Origin: CAUZSN01 sp963582345
GTDB lineage: Bacteria; Planctomycetota; Planctomycetia; Planctomycetales; Planctomycetaceae
Direction: 5' to 3'
NCBI GenBank assembly: GCA_963582345.1
Contig: CAUZSN010000023.1
Location: forward strand, 1-29,532
DNA length: 29,532 nucleotides
How positions within the stretch are numbered: the stretch's first letter is position 1; every line of letters starts with the position of its first letter. Shown here in pieces: positions 8,291 through 16,924 of this stretch. The notes under the pieces were generated by a model. The model had not been told where the DNA came from. It was given only the letters and a program-made list of their open reading frames with translations, and searched no databases. The translations under genes were made by a program, and so were the position numbers.

Positions 8291-9417
8291 TTGGTATCTG
8301 AACCTGCGGTCTGGCTCCACACGTCCACCAATTCGCGTACCGCTTGGTCAATGTTGAATGTCAACTGCACACAGCTTCTGGCTTTTCTCGCAAATTGCGT
8401 GCGCATTGATGGGTTACTATGTAAGTCGATAAGTGCGTCGGCAAGCGCTTGCGCGTTTCCAGGCGGAACTAAGCGGGCTGAATCACCGTCTTGAAGAATT
8501 TCCGTTGTTCCACCAACGTCGGTCGCTAAGATTGGAAGTTCGGATGCAGCTGCTTCTAGAAGCACCCGTCCAAACGGCTCCTGATGGGATGGGTGGATCA
8601 ATAGGTCGACTTCGTTCATCAAACGCGGGATGTCTTCACGAAATCCCAGGCAACGAAAATTTTTATCAAGCCCGGCGTGTTGGAAGCAAGCGACTACGTT
8701 GGCTTCAAAGTCGACGCTTTCGCGTTTCGTAGAGTTACGTTCGCCAACGAGCAGATAACAATTGTCGGGCAAATGCTCAGCCGCGAGGACGGCTGCTTCT
8801 GCCAATACGTCTTGACCTTTCCGTAGCCCGATCTGACCGATGGTCGCAGCCAGGAAGCAGTCGTTCGGCAGATTGAATTCGCGTTTCAACCAACCGGTTG
8901 GCGGCCGTAGATGATAGCGATCACAGTCAACTCCGTTGTATCGGACGAGTGTTTTTGCCGCGTCCAAGCCTTGTTCGACATGAAAGTTTCGTGTGGCTTG
9001 TGAAACGGCGATTAACAGCCGATTGCTGTTCAGATCGTTAATGGCCGCTTTGGTCAGCTTGATGATGTCTCGCAAATGCGCGATGCAGGGAATCGCCATC
9101 TCATCCGCAATCGCACCGGTCAATCGGCTCATGGACAGGCTGTTGGCGTGAACGACGTCAGGCGAACAGCGAGCAATCGCGTCGACAAGACTATTTCGAG
9201 CTGCATTGCGAGACAACCGTTCACCGCGTGCATCGTGCAATTGTAGCGGGACGTGTCGGATACTGCGTTGGCGGATTGCATCCGCCAACCTTCCGTGTTG
9301 GGGTGCGATAGCAACGAATTCGAACCACTGGCCGGCCAGACGATCAATGACTGCCAGCATCGAATGCTCGCCACCATACAGCGTACCGAATTCAAAAATG
9401 ATAGCAATGCGTTTCAC
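8269..9417 (-). CDS. Glycosyltransferase family 4 (GT4)
   Basis: This 382-residue GT-B enzyme transfers a sugar from a nucleotide-activated donor, probably to a lipid or cell-surface glycan. The N-terminal Rossmann domain starts 'IAIIFEFGTLYGGEHSML', with the glycine-rich acceptor-side loop. The C-terminal donor domain has 'ATIGQIGLRKGQDVLAEA', 'RCLGFREDIPRLMNEVDLLIHPS' and 'EPFGRVLLEAAASELPILA', which is the conserved E-x7-E donor-binding motif, followed by 'DVGGTTEIL'. The start is a GTG with GAGG about 11 nt upstream. It has no signal peptide. It diverges from the Rieske gene and overlaps the 3' end of the 130-aa gene. The sugar and acceptor cannot be predicted. Confidence 0.9.
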   Translation of the reverse strand: MKRIAIIFEFGTLYGGEHSMLAVIDRLAGQWFEFVAIAPQHGRLADAIRQRSIRHVPLQLHDARGERLSRNAARNSLVDAIARCSPDVVHANSLSMSRLTGAIADEMAIPCIAHLRDIIKLTKAAINDLNSNRLLIAVSQATRNFHVEQGLDAAKTLVRYNGVDCDRYHLRPPTGWLKREFNLPNDCFLAATIGQIGLRKGQDVLAEAAVLAAEHLPDNCYLLVGERNSTKRESVDFEANVVACFQHAGLDKNFRCLGFREDIPRLMNEVDLLIHPSHQEPFGRVLLEAAASELPILATDVGGTTEILQDGDSARLVPPGNAQALADALIDLHSNPSMRTQFARKARSCVQLTFNIDQAVRELVDVWSQTAGSDTNQLCFSD

Positions 9418-9541
9418 GACGAAAACGTCCTCAGCAAAAGGTTCTCACATCCTTCCCGTGTACGTCAACAGAGAGGACAGACCGCTTGCGTTTTACTACA
9501 ATGCTTGAACTTTTGTCCGATCGTCCCGATGAGAGCTGCGG

Positions 9542-9874
9542 ATGACTGAGTTTCAAAGCGTCGCGCAAGTCGGTGATATTCCGGCAGGCGAAGGACGTGC
9601 GTTTCCGATCAATGGAAGGATGGTGGCCGTTTTTCATGTGCAGGGCGAGTATTGTGCGATCAACGATACCTGCCCGCATATGGGAGCGTCGCTCTCGACA
9701 GGATGGCTCGAGACCGAGGTGGTCACCTGCCCGTGGCATGCTTGGCGATTTTGCATCAAAGACGGGACCTGGGTGGACAATCCAGATGCCAAGGTCCAGG
9801 TCGACTCATTTCCTGTCCGAGTTGTTAATGGCGAGATTCAAGTGCAAGTGCCGCACTCACCGTTTACTGGCTGA
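9542..9874 (+). CDS. Rieske 2Fe-2S protein (NirD-like)
   Basis: The 110-residue product is a single Rieske domain. The cluster ligands are 'CPHMGASL' (Cys44, His46) and 'CPWHAWRF' (Cys63, His66). Size and layout resemble the small subunit of assimilatory nitrite reductase (NirD) and free-standing Rieske ferredoxins that pass electrons to oxygenases. No nitrite reductase large subunit or oxygenase lies nearby, so nirD is not assigned. There is no signal or Tat sequence, so it should be cytoplasmic. It ends with an 18-bp overlap of the convergent thiG gene. Confidence 0.88.
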   Translation: MTEFQSVAQVGDIPAGEGRAFPINGRMVAVFHVQGEYCAINDTCPHMGASLSTGWLETEVVTCPWHAWRFCIKDGTWVDNPDAKVQVDSFPVRVVNGEIQVQVPHSPFTG

Positions 9875-10720
9875 TATTATTCCCGCTTCGGGGCTTGAAG
9901 CAGCTGCATACAGTTTTTTGGGGATACGGCCTGCTAAGAATGCGAGCCGACCGGCAAGACACGAATTCTTCATTGCGTGAGCCATTGTCAGGGGATTGCG
10001 GGCTCCCGCAATCCCCGTATTCAACAGCACTCCATCACAGCCTAGTTCCATGGCGTACGCAACGTCGCTGGCCGTGCCGACACCGGCATCGACGATGACC
10101 GGATAATCCGGATCATTTTCCTTCAAGTATTCCAAGCAAATCCGAATGTTGTTGGCATTTAGGATTCCCTGACCACTTCCAATCGGACTTCCGGCCGGCA
10201 TGACCGACGTTGCTCCGGCTTCTTTCAGCCGACGAGCGGTAATCGGATCGTCGGTAGTGTAGCAAAGTACCTGGAAGCCTTCATCGGCTAGTTTTCGGGT
10301 CGCTTCAATTGTCGCCATAGGATCGGGCAGAAGCGTTCGCTTATCGCCCAACACTTCCAGTTTGACCCAGTCTGCTCCAGGATTGTCCAGACTTTTCAGA
10401 ATTTCGCGGCCCAGGCGAGCAACGCGGATGGCATCTTCGGCCGAGAAACATCCGGCCGTGTTGGGTAGAATGGTGTAACAGTCCAAATCGATGAAGTCCA
10501 TGATGTTGCGGCCGTGTACATCGACCAGCCGTTCGCGGCGGACGGCTACTGTGATCACTTCCGCGCCACTGGCCGCCAGGCAATCCTGCATCAATTCGTA
10601 TGTGGCATACTTTCCCGTTCCCACGATCAGACGCGAGTGGAAATCGTGTGTGCCCAGGACCAGTCGTGTATCGGATTTCACGTCGATTGATTTGTTGGTT
10701 TCGGTTTCAGTGATCATCAC
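9857..10720 (-). CDS. thiG: Thiazole synthase ThiG
   Basis: ThiG builds the thiazole phosphate ring of thiamine from deoxyxylulose 5-phosphate, dehydroglycine and the sulfur carried by ThiS thiocarboxylate. The product has the ThiG signatures 'SRLIVGTGKYATYELM', 'VITVAVRRE', 'WVKLEVLGD' (Lys120, the expected Schiff-base lysine), 'LCYTTDDP', 'VMPAGSPIGSGQG', 'PVIVDAGVGTASDVAYAMELGCDGVLLNTGI'-type barrel strands. Length 287 aa is slightly long because of an N-terminal extension of about 20 residues. The start is a GTG at 10720 (an ATG follows directly), 3 nt after the thiS stop and preceded by GGGGGA, so the two genes are translationally coupled. No TPP riboswitch was seen upstream of the pair. 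Confidence 0.96.
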   Translation of the reverse strand: MMITETETNKSIDVKSDTRLVLGTHDFHSRLIVGTGKYATYELMQDCLAASGAEVITVAVRRERLVDVHGRNIMDFIDLDCYTILPNTAGCFSAEDAIRVARLGREILKSLDNPGADWVKLEVLGDKRTLLPDPMATIEATRKLADEGFQVLCYTTDDPITARRLKEAGATSVMPAGSPIGSGQGILNANNIRICLEYLKENDPDYPVIVDAGVGTASDVAYAMELGCDGVLLNTGIAGARNPLTMAHAMKNSCLAGRLAFLAGRIPKKLYAAASSPEAGIISASKR

Positions 10721-10723
10721 TGT

Positions 10724-10924
10724 TTATCCCCCACCGACCAGAGTCACGATTTCCAGCCGGTCACCTTGCTGAAGGACGCAACGGATATATTCCGCTCGTG
10801 GCACTAGTTCGCAGTTGCGTTCCACCGCGAAATAGCGGGGTTGCATGTTAAGCTGTATCAGGAGTTCAGCCACGGTGGTCTCGGCTTCGACTTCCTTGAT
10901 TTCTTCATTGATACTAATTTGCAA
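10724..10924 (-). CDS. thiS: Sulfur-carrier protein ThiS
   Basis: This 66-residue beta-grasp protein ends in 'VTLVGGG'. It carries the C-terminal Gly-Gly that is adenylated by ThiF-type enzymes and converted to the thiocarboxylate used by ThiG. The body matches ThiS ('MQISINEE', 'TTVAELLIQLN', 'AVERNCELVPRAEY', 'QGDRLEIV'). Family proteins end in GG, so a third terminal Gly is slightly unusual. It is the first gene of a two-gene operon with thiG. No thiF, thiO/thiH or thiC is in the window, so the rest of the pathway must be elsewhere. Confidence 0.93.
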   Translation of the reverse strand: MQISINEEIKEVEAETTVAELLIQLNMQPRYFAVERNCELVPRAEYIRCVLQQGDRLEIVTLVGGG

Positions 10925-11019
10925 GCGTGTGGACCTCGATTAAATGTGCCGATAGTATCGCGTGAAAATACTTTCAAACAGTGCGAGTGTAGGAGTGCTA
11001 CGCAGGACCGTCAAGGATC

Positions 11020-11884
11020 ATGTTTGGTCCGATTTCGATCCAAATTTGTGACAGTCAAAAATCACATCCGTTTGGATGGTTGCGGATTATGGTCGTCTGT
11101 ATCGTTTCGGTTTTCAGTGCTGCGATCGGGGCCGGGGTCGAGATAATCGGCTATCGTGGGGCATCTCACACTGTGCCGGAGAATACGCTGGCCGCAATCA
11201 ATCTGGCTTGGCTGCAGTAGGCCGATGCCGTCGAGGTCGACGTATTTCTTTTCAGAGACGGCACGATCGTCGCCATACACGAAGAAAGTCGCGGGGGTCG
11301 ATTGGTTTGTGAAAGAACAGACGTTGGTAGAACTGAAGGCGCTGGATGTCGGTCGTTGGAAAGCAGCACAGTGGGTGGGACAACAAATTCCAACGTTGAC
11401 CGAAGTGCTGACAACAATTTCCGATGGAAAACGCTTATTTATCGAAGTCAAATGCGGTTCAGACATTGTACCCGAGTTGAAATCATTGCTGAAAACGGCA
11501 CAGAGGTCGTCGTGTGAAACCGCAGTCATCGGTCTTTCGCTGGAAACGATGACTTCGATCAAACGTGCATTGCCTGCAATCGAAGTTTACTTGGTCGCAG
11601 AACAAACTCAGGACACGCTGACTCTTTGCTGAAAACCGTCAGTGAGAGCTTTGATACGCAAAGCGAAAGCTGCGAGACTGGACGGCTTGGACCTTGGCAC
11701 TTCCAGGGTGATCAATTGTATCTCAGTCACGACGATCAAACAGACAGGTCTGAAGATTTATGTCTGGACGGTGAATTCACCCTCCGAAGCGAGAAGGTTG
11801 AAATTCACGGGCGTTGACGGCATTGCTACGGACCGACCTGGATGGCTGCGAAAGCAATTGGCGACGCAGTCGTCTTTGAACTAA
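11020..11884 (+). pseudogene. Decayed glycerophosphodiester phosphodiesterase gene (GDPD/ugpQ-like)
   Basis: Three stretches together spell one GDPD enzyme. 11020-11220 encodes a hydrophobic leader and 'GYRGASHTVPENTLAAINLAW', then a TAG (11218-11220). The same frame continues 'ADAVEVDVFLFRDGTIVAIH', then shifts near 11285 to 'VAGVDWFVKEQTLVELKALD' and 'IPTLTEVL', with 'FIEVKCG'. A TGA (11630-11632) interrupts before 'ARLDGLDLG', 'VWTVNSPSEA' and 'GIATDRPGWLRKQL'. The first catalytic His of the family 'HRGAS' motif is Tyr here, so activity would be lost even without the stops. Two stops, a frameshift with a likely small deletion and an active-site change indicate a pseudogene rather than a programmed event. 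The intact ancestor would have been an exported enzyme releasing glycerol phosphate from phosphodiesters. Confidence 0.85.
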
Positions 11885-12049
11885 TGTGGTAGGGCGCTAG
11901 AGAATTTGTCAATATATTCATGTTCAATCCGAGCCGCAGCTATGACAGAACGATTAACGGGTGGAAAGTTTAACTTCCAAGATTCGTTTGAAACGTAGCG
12001 TTCGGACATCAACGATTCTGTCAAGCAGATGCCGTGTGGACTATCAGTG

Positions 12050-13066
12050 ATGTCACGAAACTGTTTGTGTTTCGCCGTATTGGTCGCCTTGATTTTGACA
12101 GAATGCGTTGTGGGCGCTGGTCCTCAGCAGCCACCGCCTTGGCCGCTGCCGAAATCAACCCTGGTGAAGCCGGTCGTCCAACTTGTTGCGGAATTGGACG
12201 CTCCGCGATTCGCGGTTCGTGAGGCAGCAATGCGGGCACTCATGCGGATGGGTAAACCGGCTGTCAAACCGCTTGCCAAAGCTGCCGAAGGTGACAGTCT
12301 GGAGGTCACGGTCCGAGCGATCGCAATTTTACAGTATATCTACAGTTCTGTCGCCGAGGATGCCGTTGAATCGGCTGAACTGGCATTGGAGGACTTGGCC
12401 GAGTCTGAGAATCGGTCGATTGCTAGTCGCGCCAATTCGGTGCTGCAAGCGAACGTCGCCGTCCGCCGGAAACGAGCTATCGGAAAAATCCAAGAACTTG
12501 GTGGAATCTTTCTAAACAAAAGCAGCGTCTACGACCCCAATGATCGTATTATCCTAGGGAAATCACTTTCCGCCTTGCAACTCGGTTTGTCGTGGAAAGG
12601 TGGTGATCAGGGACTGCGCTATGTGAAACGACTGGCGAACTTGACACGCATCATATTCATTGAAAGAACAAATGATATATCCAACGAAGCCTTACAAGCA
12701 CTTACAGGAGCCCTGCCAAATCTGACGATTGTCCATCGAGGCCCCGCATTCTTGGGTGTAAAAGCGTTCGAGTCTGTTTTCGGCAGTCCGTGTCAAATTG
12801 TGACGGTTCAGGAAGGGTCGGCAGCTTTTAAAGCGAAGATGAAGTCGGGCGATGTAGTTGTCAGTTTCGACGACAAACCTGTTTCCGACTTCGATGCACT
12901 TGTTGATCTGGTTCGGGATAAGAATCCGGGCGACACAGTTTCTGTCAAAGTAGTCCGCGAAGGCAAGTCAGTCATACTTCAAGTGACTTTGGATAGCTGG
13001 AAAGCGCAGTCAGATGCCCGTTCGTCACGCAAATCCGACAACAAACCGAATCCGTCGAAGCGATGA
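12050..13066 (+). CDS. Secreted PDZ-domain protein with HEAT- and LRR-like repeats
   Basis: The frame opens at an ATG at 12029; the ATG at 12050 gives a cleaner signal peptide ('NCLCFAVLVALILTECVVGA'), though neither start has a good ribosome binding site. The mature protein has a Pro-rich linker, HEAT-like helices (about residues 35-140: 'FAVREAAMRALMRMGKPAVKPL'-type pairs), a leucine-rich-repeat-like stretch (about 145-230, 'LRYVKRLANLTRIIFIE') and a C-terminal PDZ domain (about 237-315, 'GSAAFKAKMKSGDVVVSFDDKPV'). The tail is basic. There is no protease domain, so it is probably a periplasmic peptide-binding or scaffold protein. It follows the GDPD pseudogene on the same strand without evidence of cotranscription. 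Confidence 0.8.
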   Translation: MSRNCLCFAVLVALILTECVVGAGPQQPPPWPLPKSTLVKPVVQLVAELDAPRFAVREAAMRALMRMGKPAVKPLAKAAEGDSLEVTVRAIAILQYIYSSVAEDAVESAELALEDLAESENRSIASRANSVLQANVAVRRKRAIGKIQELGGIFLNKSSVYDPNDRIILGKSLSALQLGLSWKGGDQGLRYVKRLANLTRIIFIERTNDISNEALQALTGALPNLTIVHRGPAFLGVKAFESVFGSPCQIVTVQEGSAAFKAKMKSGDVVVSFDDKPVSDFDALVDLVRDKNPGDTVSVKVVREGKSVILQVTLDSWKAQSDARSSRKSDNKPNPSKR

Positions 13067-13171
13067 ACGCAATACAGTCGACAAACACCGAAATCACCAG
13101 AGCTGTCTATGTCGAAGCCAACTAACCGTTAATGAATTACGTCTGGAAGATAAAATATTATTTGCGGAAAA

Positions 13172-14107
13172 TTAATGACGAGCGTGAGCTAGCTCAATGA
13201 TCTTCGCCGCCATGGCGACGTCTTCAATCGCCAATCCCACCGATTTGAAGAACGTGATATCGTCATCACTGCTTCTGCCATGCACGGAACCCGCAGCTAT
13301 TTCTGAAAGTTCGTGCATCCTTTCCCAGCCAATGATGCCTTGGTCTAAGGCCGGTACAAAATCACCGGCTTCGCGTTTACACTGCTCGATACTGTCGCAG
13401 ACGATTAGGTCGGCACGACTGACAGTGGCGACGTCAACTTCGGCTTTGGCCAAAAAGTTCGATCCAATCACGTTCAGGTGGGTCCCTGGTGTTAAAACGG
13501 TTCCGTTAAATACAGGTGTCTTGCTGCTTGTCGCACAGATGACGATGTCTTTTTCGGCTGCCGCCTGATCGGGCTGACTGACAGCGACGACATCAGTCTT
13601 GCAGTCGGCCGCCATTTGTTGCGCGAAATGGTCTCGCCGTTGTTCGTTGCGGCTGTAAATTTCGACGTATTTAATATTGCGAACGGCGCACATTGCTTGC
13701 AATTGCGTTCGAGCTTGTAGGCCGCTTCCGAAAATGCCGACAGTAATCGCATCAGCGTGGGCCATGTACTTTGTTGCCACGCCACTGGCAGCACCGGTCC
13801 GCAGTTGTCCCAGATAATCGGCTTCAATCAACGCAACCATGGCACCGGTCGCGATATCGTATGCCGCGACGTGGAACCGCGCCGACTGCTCTGTCGTTGT
13901 GTATGCTTTCCAGCCGACGAGTCCCAAGTACTCGGCTGAGGCCGACATCGTGTGCAAGACAATGCCTGGTGCAGCAGCACGTGTTCGAGGAACGTTGTAT
14001 GCATTGCCCGTAGCGAGTTGACGAAACACTTCGTCCACCACGTCGATGGCCGCTGGCATATCGATCAATTCCCGGACCTGGTCCTCTGAGACGTGTAAAA
14101 TTGACAT
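13172..14107 (-). CDS. Ornithine cyclodeaminase / mu-crystallin family protein
   Basis: The ~311-residue protein belongs to the family of NAD(P)-dependent ornithine cyclodeaminases, alanine dehydrogenases and mu-crystallin ketimine reductases. Visible features are 'LGLVGWKAYTT' (substrate lysine region), 'YLGQLRTGAASGVATKYMA', the Rossmann motif 'VGIFGSGLQARTQL', and 'GTHLNVIGSNF' plus 'ADLIVCDSIEQCKREAGD'. Sequence alone does not separate cyclodeaminase from amino-acid dehydrogenase, so no gene symbol is given. The ATG at 14107 matches the usual start before 'ILHVSEDQV'; a TTG at 14116 with AGGA 5 nt upstream is a real alternative. It lies about 110 bp from the aminopeptidase gene upstream on the same strand. 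Confidence 0.88.
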   Translation of the reverse strand: MSILHVSEDQVRELIDMPAAIDVVDEVFRQLATGNAYNVPRTRAAAPGIVLHTMSASAEYLGLVGWKAYTTTEQSARFHVAAYDIATGAMVALIEADYLGQLRTGAASGVATKYMAHADAITVGIFGSGLQARTQLQAMCAVRNIKYVEIYSRNEQRRDHFAQQMAADCKTDVVAVSQPDQAAAEKDIVICATSSKTPVFNGTVLTPGTHLNVIGSNFLAKAEVDVATVSRADLIVCDSIEQCKREAGDFVPALDQGIIGWERMHELSEIAAGSVHGRSSDDDITFFKSVGLAIEDVAMAAKIIELAHARH

Positions 14108-14230
14108 TGATCGCAACGTGTTCCTGTAGTTTCAATGCTGATTTTATCTTGCGAAGTATACCAAGGACGCTGGCGTGGCTGAGCATGCATGCCACAGCTC
14201 TTCGCCGATCGTTCGAGGGGAAGTTCACGA

Positions 14231-15730
14231 TTACTTCTCTTCGGAAAACGTTGTCGCGGTTTCGACTAGAGTGCGGACCATGCAGCCCGTACCTCCGCCT
14301 TCTCGGTGAGCATTGTTACTGGAGGCAAACGATGGACCAGCAATGTCTAGGTGGACCCAGGGTATGTTGCCAACGAATTTTTCGAGAAACTTGGCAGCCG
14401 TGATCGCGCCGGCCCAGCGTCCACCGACGTTTTTGATATCCGCAACGTCACTCTTGATGAGTTCGGCATACTGTTTGAACATTGGCAATTGCCAGACATT
14501 CTCGCCGCATCGCTTCGCGGCAGCCTGGACTTCACCGCACCACGGTTGATTGTTCGTAAACACACCCGTCACGTCTTCGCCAAGCGCTACGACACAGGCA
14601 CCGGTGAGCGTCGCCAGATCGATCAGCTTGTCAGCACCCCGATCAATGGCATAACTCAAGATATCCGCCAGCACCAGCCGGCCTTCGGCGTCCGTGTTCA
14701 AGACTTCAATTGTGATTCCATTACGGGCAGTCAAAACATCTCCCATTTTGTAAGACCGGCCGCTGACCATGTTCTCAACCAAGCCCAGGAATCCAACAAC
14801 GTTAACCGGTAGCTTAAGGCGGGCGATGGCCGACATCGCGCCCAATACGGTCGCTGCTCCGGCCATGTCACTCTTCATCATTTTCATGCTGTCGGTCGAC
14901 TTCAGTGACAACCCGCCGCTGTCGAATGTGACTCCCTTGCCGACCAATGCTAGAGTCGGCAAATCGTCGTCCGCGCCGCGATGTTCCAGAACGACTACTC
15001 GCGGCGGTTGATCGCTGCCAGAGGCTACGGCTAACAGCGAGCCCATTCTTTCGTCGTTCAACTGATTTTCGTCGAGGACTTCACAACCGAGTCCGCATTC
15101 AATAGCAAGACGCTCGGCCTTCTCGGCAAAGCTAACAGGAAAGATTTCCTGAGGAGGACGGTTGACCAGTTCACGTGTCAGATTGATGGCTTCGCCCAGG
15201 ATCGTTCCCTTCTGGATTGCATCAGCGACAGTCGCATGTCGTCTATCCGTTTCGACGAGGATTTCAACGTCGGATAAAGGAAATCGTCCTGGCTCCTCAC
15301 GGTACAAGTCCTGCCCGAAAGACCCGACACAAGCTGCGATAGCCGTGGCCTGGGCACAGTCAGCCGTAGATATCAAGTCGCCGGAGACGTGAGGAAGTGC
15401 GGCCGCAACGCTGACAGATTTTTTTGTCGAGACGTGTCGAATAGCCGTCGTCATCGCTTTATCAAAATCGGCCCGTTGCAGCTCGGCTGGATTCCCCAGC
15501 CCGATCAGTAGTAGCCGTTTGGCCGCAATTCCCGGAACGTCAGGGAGAGCCAATATTTCGGCCAACTTGCCTGTCAAATCTCCCGATTGGCGTAGTCGAG
15601 TCAACTGTCCACTTAACGCATCATCTAAAGTGGCGAGCGGACCAGGCAACTCGTCTGATTGGAAAACGCTTACGAGTAGCCATTCTGCTTGGGCTTGATT
15701 CCATTCGCTGGTCGTGAGCCGAATTTCCAT
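14231..15730 (-). CDS. pepA: Leucyl aminopeptidase (M17, PepA)
   Basis: This cytosolic dizinc enzyme removes N-terminal residues from peptides. The 499-aa protein has the M17 catalytic domain with 'LVGKGVTFDSGGLSLK' (Lys265, Asp270), 'MKSDMAGAATVLGAM' (Asp288) and the signature 'NTDAEGRLVLAD' (Asp347, Glu349, with Arg351). All metal and catalytic residues are present. The N-terminal macro-like domain (about 1-165) is of normal size but divergent. The start ATG has a G-rich stretch about 8 nt upstream. It is likely expressed alone or with the downstream cyclodeaminase-like gene (about 110 bp gap). Confidence 0.95.
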   Translation of the reverse strand: MEIRLTTSEWNQAQAEWLLVSVFQSDELPGPLATLDDALSGQLTRLRQSGDLTGKLAEILALPDVPGIAAKRLLLIGLGNPAELQRADFDKAMTTAIRHVSTKKSVSVAAALPHVSGDLISTADCAQATAIAACVGSFGQDLYREEPGRFPLSDVEILVETDRRHATVADAIQKGTILGEAINLTRELVNRPPQEIFPVSFAEKAERLAIECGLGCEVLDENQLNDERMGSLLAVASGSDQPPRVVVLEHRGADDDLPTLALVGKGVTFDSGGLSLKSTDSMKMMKSDMAGAATVLGAMSAIARLKLPVNVVGFLGLVENMVSGRSYKMGDVLTARNGITIEVLNTDAEGRLVLADILSYAIDRGADKLIDLATLTGACVVALGEDVTGVFTNNQPWCGEVQAAAKRCGENVWQLPMFKQYAELIKSDVADIKNVGGRWAGAITAAKFLEKFVGNIPWVHLDIAGPSFASSNNAHREGGGTGCMVRTLVETATTFSEEK

Positions 15731-15828
15731 TGATCAACCCCATTCACAATATGCTTACAACAGATCTCATTCAATCTAATGTCCAGGTGAAAGGCAAGTC
15801 GGTTGGCGAATGTTCGTGGGTCATTGAA

Positions 15829-15859
15829 TTGAGCCTGCACAAACGCAAAGTGCTATAAT
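15829..15859 (+). promoter_or_regulatory. Sigma-70-like promoter for the ferredoxin gene
   Basis: A perfect TATAAT (15854-15859) preceded by TGC forms an extended -10. The best -35 is TTGAGC (15829-15834) at a long 19-bp spacing. It lies 90 bp before the ferredoxin start codon and points to it. Confidence 0.5.
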
Positions 15860-15948
15860 CTGGAAGTTTTTGTTCTCGCTAATTATGATTCGATCAGTAG
15901 TCTGTTCAGCGGTTGCCAATTGTGTTGATGGAAATTGGAAACAGATAA

Positions 15949-16338
15949 ATGCCAACTGTCAAATTTGTGAAAGACAAGAAAGTTGTCAAAGAGGTTGAAG
16001 TCGAAGACGGCGCGAACTTGCGCAAGGTGGCAATGAAGGCCGGTGTTGAGGTCTACGCGGGGCTTGACAAATACTTGCATTGTCCAGGATTGGGCATGTG
16101 TACCACGTGCAGGGTCATGATCCATCAGGGTGTCGAAAACGTCAGCCAACAGGGATTGTGGGAGAAGATGAACATCGTGAAGATGAGTGTGGCCCCGCCG
16201 CCGATGTCGTGCACTTTTTTTGGACGGATAGGTCACGAAAACGAGTTGCGTTTGTCGTGTCAAACCAAGGTTTACGGCGACGTTGAAGTCGAAGCAACGC
16301 CGGTGTTCAATTGGCATGGTGAGCGGTACTGGGGTTGA
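15949..16338 (+). CDS. 2Fe-2S ferredoxin-like protein
   Basis: The 129-residue beta-grasp protein has cluster ligands 'HCPGLGMCTTC' (Cys45, Cys51, Cys54) and a distal 'RLSCQTKV' (Cys104). CX5CX2C matches adrenodoxin/bacterial Isc-type ferredoxins, but the last Cys is 49 residues away instead of the usual 36-37. The insert 'MSVAPPPMSCTFFGRIGHENE' lies in the gap and holds one extra Cys (Cys88). It is cytosolic and should be a one-electron carrier; its partner is unknown. It stops in TGA, used here as a normal stop. An extended -10 promoter lies upstream; the next gene (GAF protein) starts about 40 bp later and may share the transcript. Confidence 0.88.
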   Translation: MPTVKFVKDKKVVKEVEVEDGANLRKVAMKAGVEVYAGLDKYLHCPGLGMCTTCRVMIHQGVENVSQQGLWEKMNIVKMSVAPPPMSCTFFGRIGHENELRLSCQTKVYGDVEVEATPVFNWHGERYWG

Positions 16339-16378
16339 GAACAGCTGAACCACATTTTGAAATGTCCAGTTCAATTTG

Positions 16379-16924
16379 ATGATAATGTCTTTTTTTGTCC
16401 TGGCCCAACAAATTAGTGGCGACATTCGTGCGAGTTTGTCAGCAGGACGTTCGGCTGATCAGGCACTGGATGATTTACTGGCCGCCACACGGGCGAGGGC
16501 GGTCGGGATTTGGCGCCATACAGACAAACGATTGTTGCGAATCGGCTTCAGGGCGGCTGCCGACATGGCCCCAGGTGTCAAGGAACAGTTCGCAGCCGCC
16601 ACTGAAAGCGTCTCCTTGGAACAGACGGGATTAGGAATCGTCAAATCCTTCGTTAACGAAGCTCCGGCAATAGTCACATTGACGAATGATCGGTACACTG
16701 CGGGCACGTCAGAAAGCTGGTTGGCTCGTTTTCAGGCTCGGCAGTCTTTAGCCGTTCCGATTCGCCAAGCCGATTGCATTGTCGGCGTGTTGGCTATTTC
16801 CACCGCGAATGAACTGCGGCCGGAATCGTTGGCCTGGCAGGTGATTGTTGGCGTCGCAGCGATGCTAGGGCAAGTCATCGATGAAGCATCATGTACTGAA
16901 GGGAATTGCGAGTCGGCTCGCTAA
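16379..16924 (+). CDS. GAF-domain protein
   Basis: The ~181-residue protein is a single GAF-like sensory domain (about residues 20-170), with 'ALDDLLAATRARAVGIWRHT' at its start and the characteristic 'LAVPIRQADCIVGVLAIST' strand pair. GAF domains bind small ligands or mediate protein contacts; there is no output domain. The exact start is uncertain: TTG 16376, ATG 16379 and ATG 16385 lie together and none has a clear ribosome binding site. The last codons form one arm of a 17-bp inverted repeat. It lies between the ferredoxin and the site-2-type protease, all on plus, so a loose operon is possible. Confidence 0.7.
   Translation: MIMSFFVLAQQISGDIRASLSAGRSADQALDDLLAATRARAVGIWRHTDKRLLRIGFRAAADMAPGVKEQFAAATESVSLEQTGLGIVKSFVNEAPAIVTLTNDRYTAGTSESWLARFQARQSLAVPIRQADCIVGVLAISTANELRPESLAWQVIVGVAAMLGQVIDEASCTEGNCESAR

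Noticed and set aside
10925..11019. TPP riboswitch upstream of thiS
   Set aside because: The conserved CUGAGA and related blocks were not found on the minus strand in this short gap.
11630..11632. Second selenocysteine codon in the GDPD frame
   Set aside because: The gene also has a TAG and a frameshift and has lost a catalytic His, the family is not known to use Sec, and no hairpin follows at SECIS distance.
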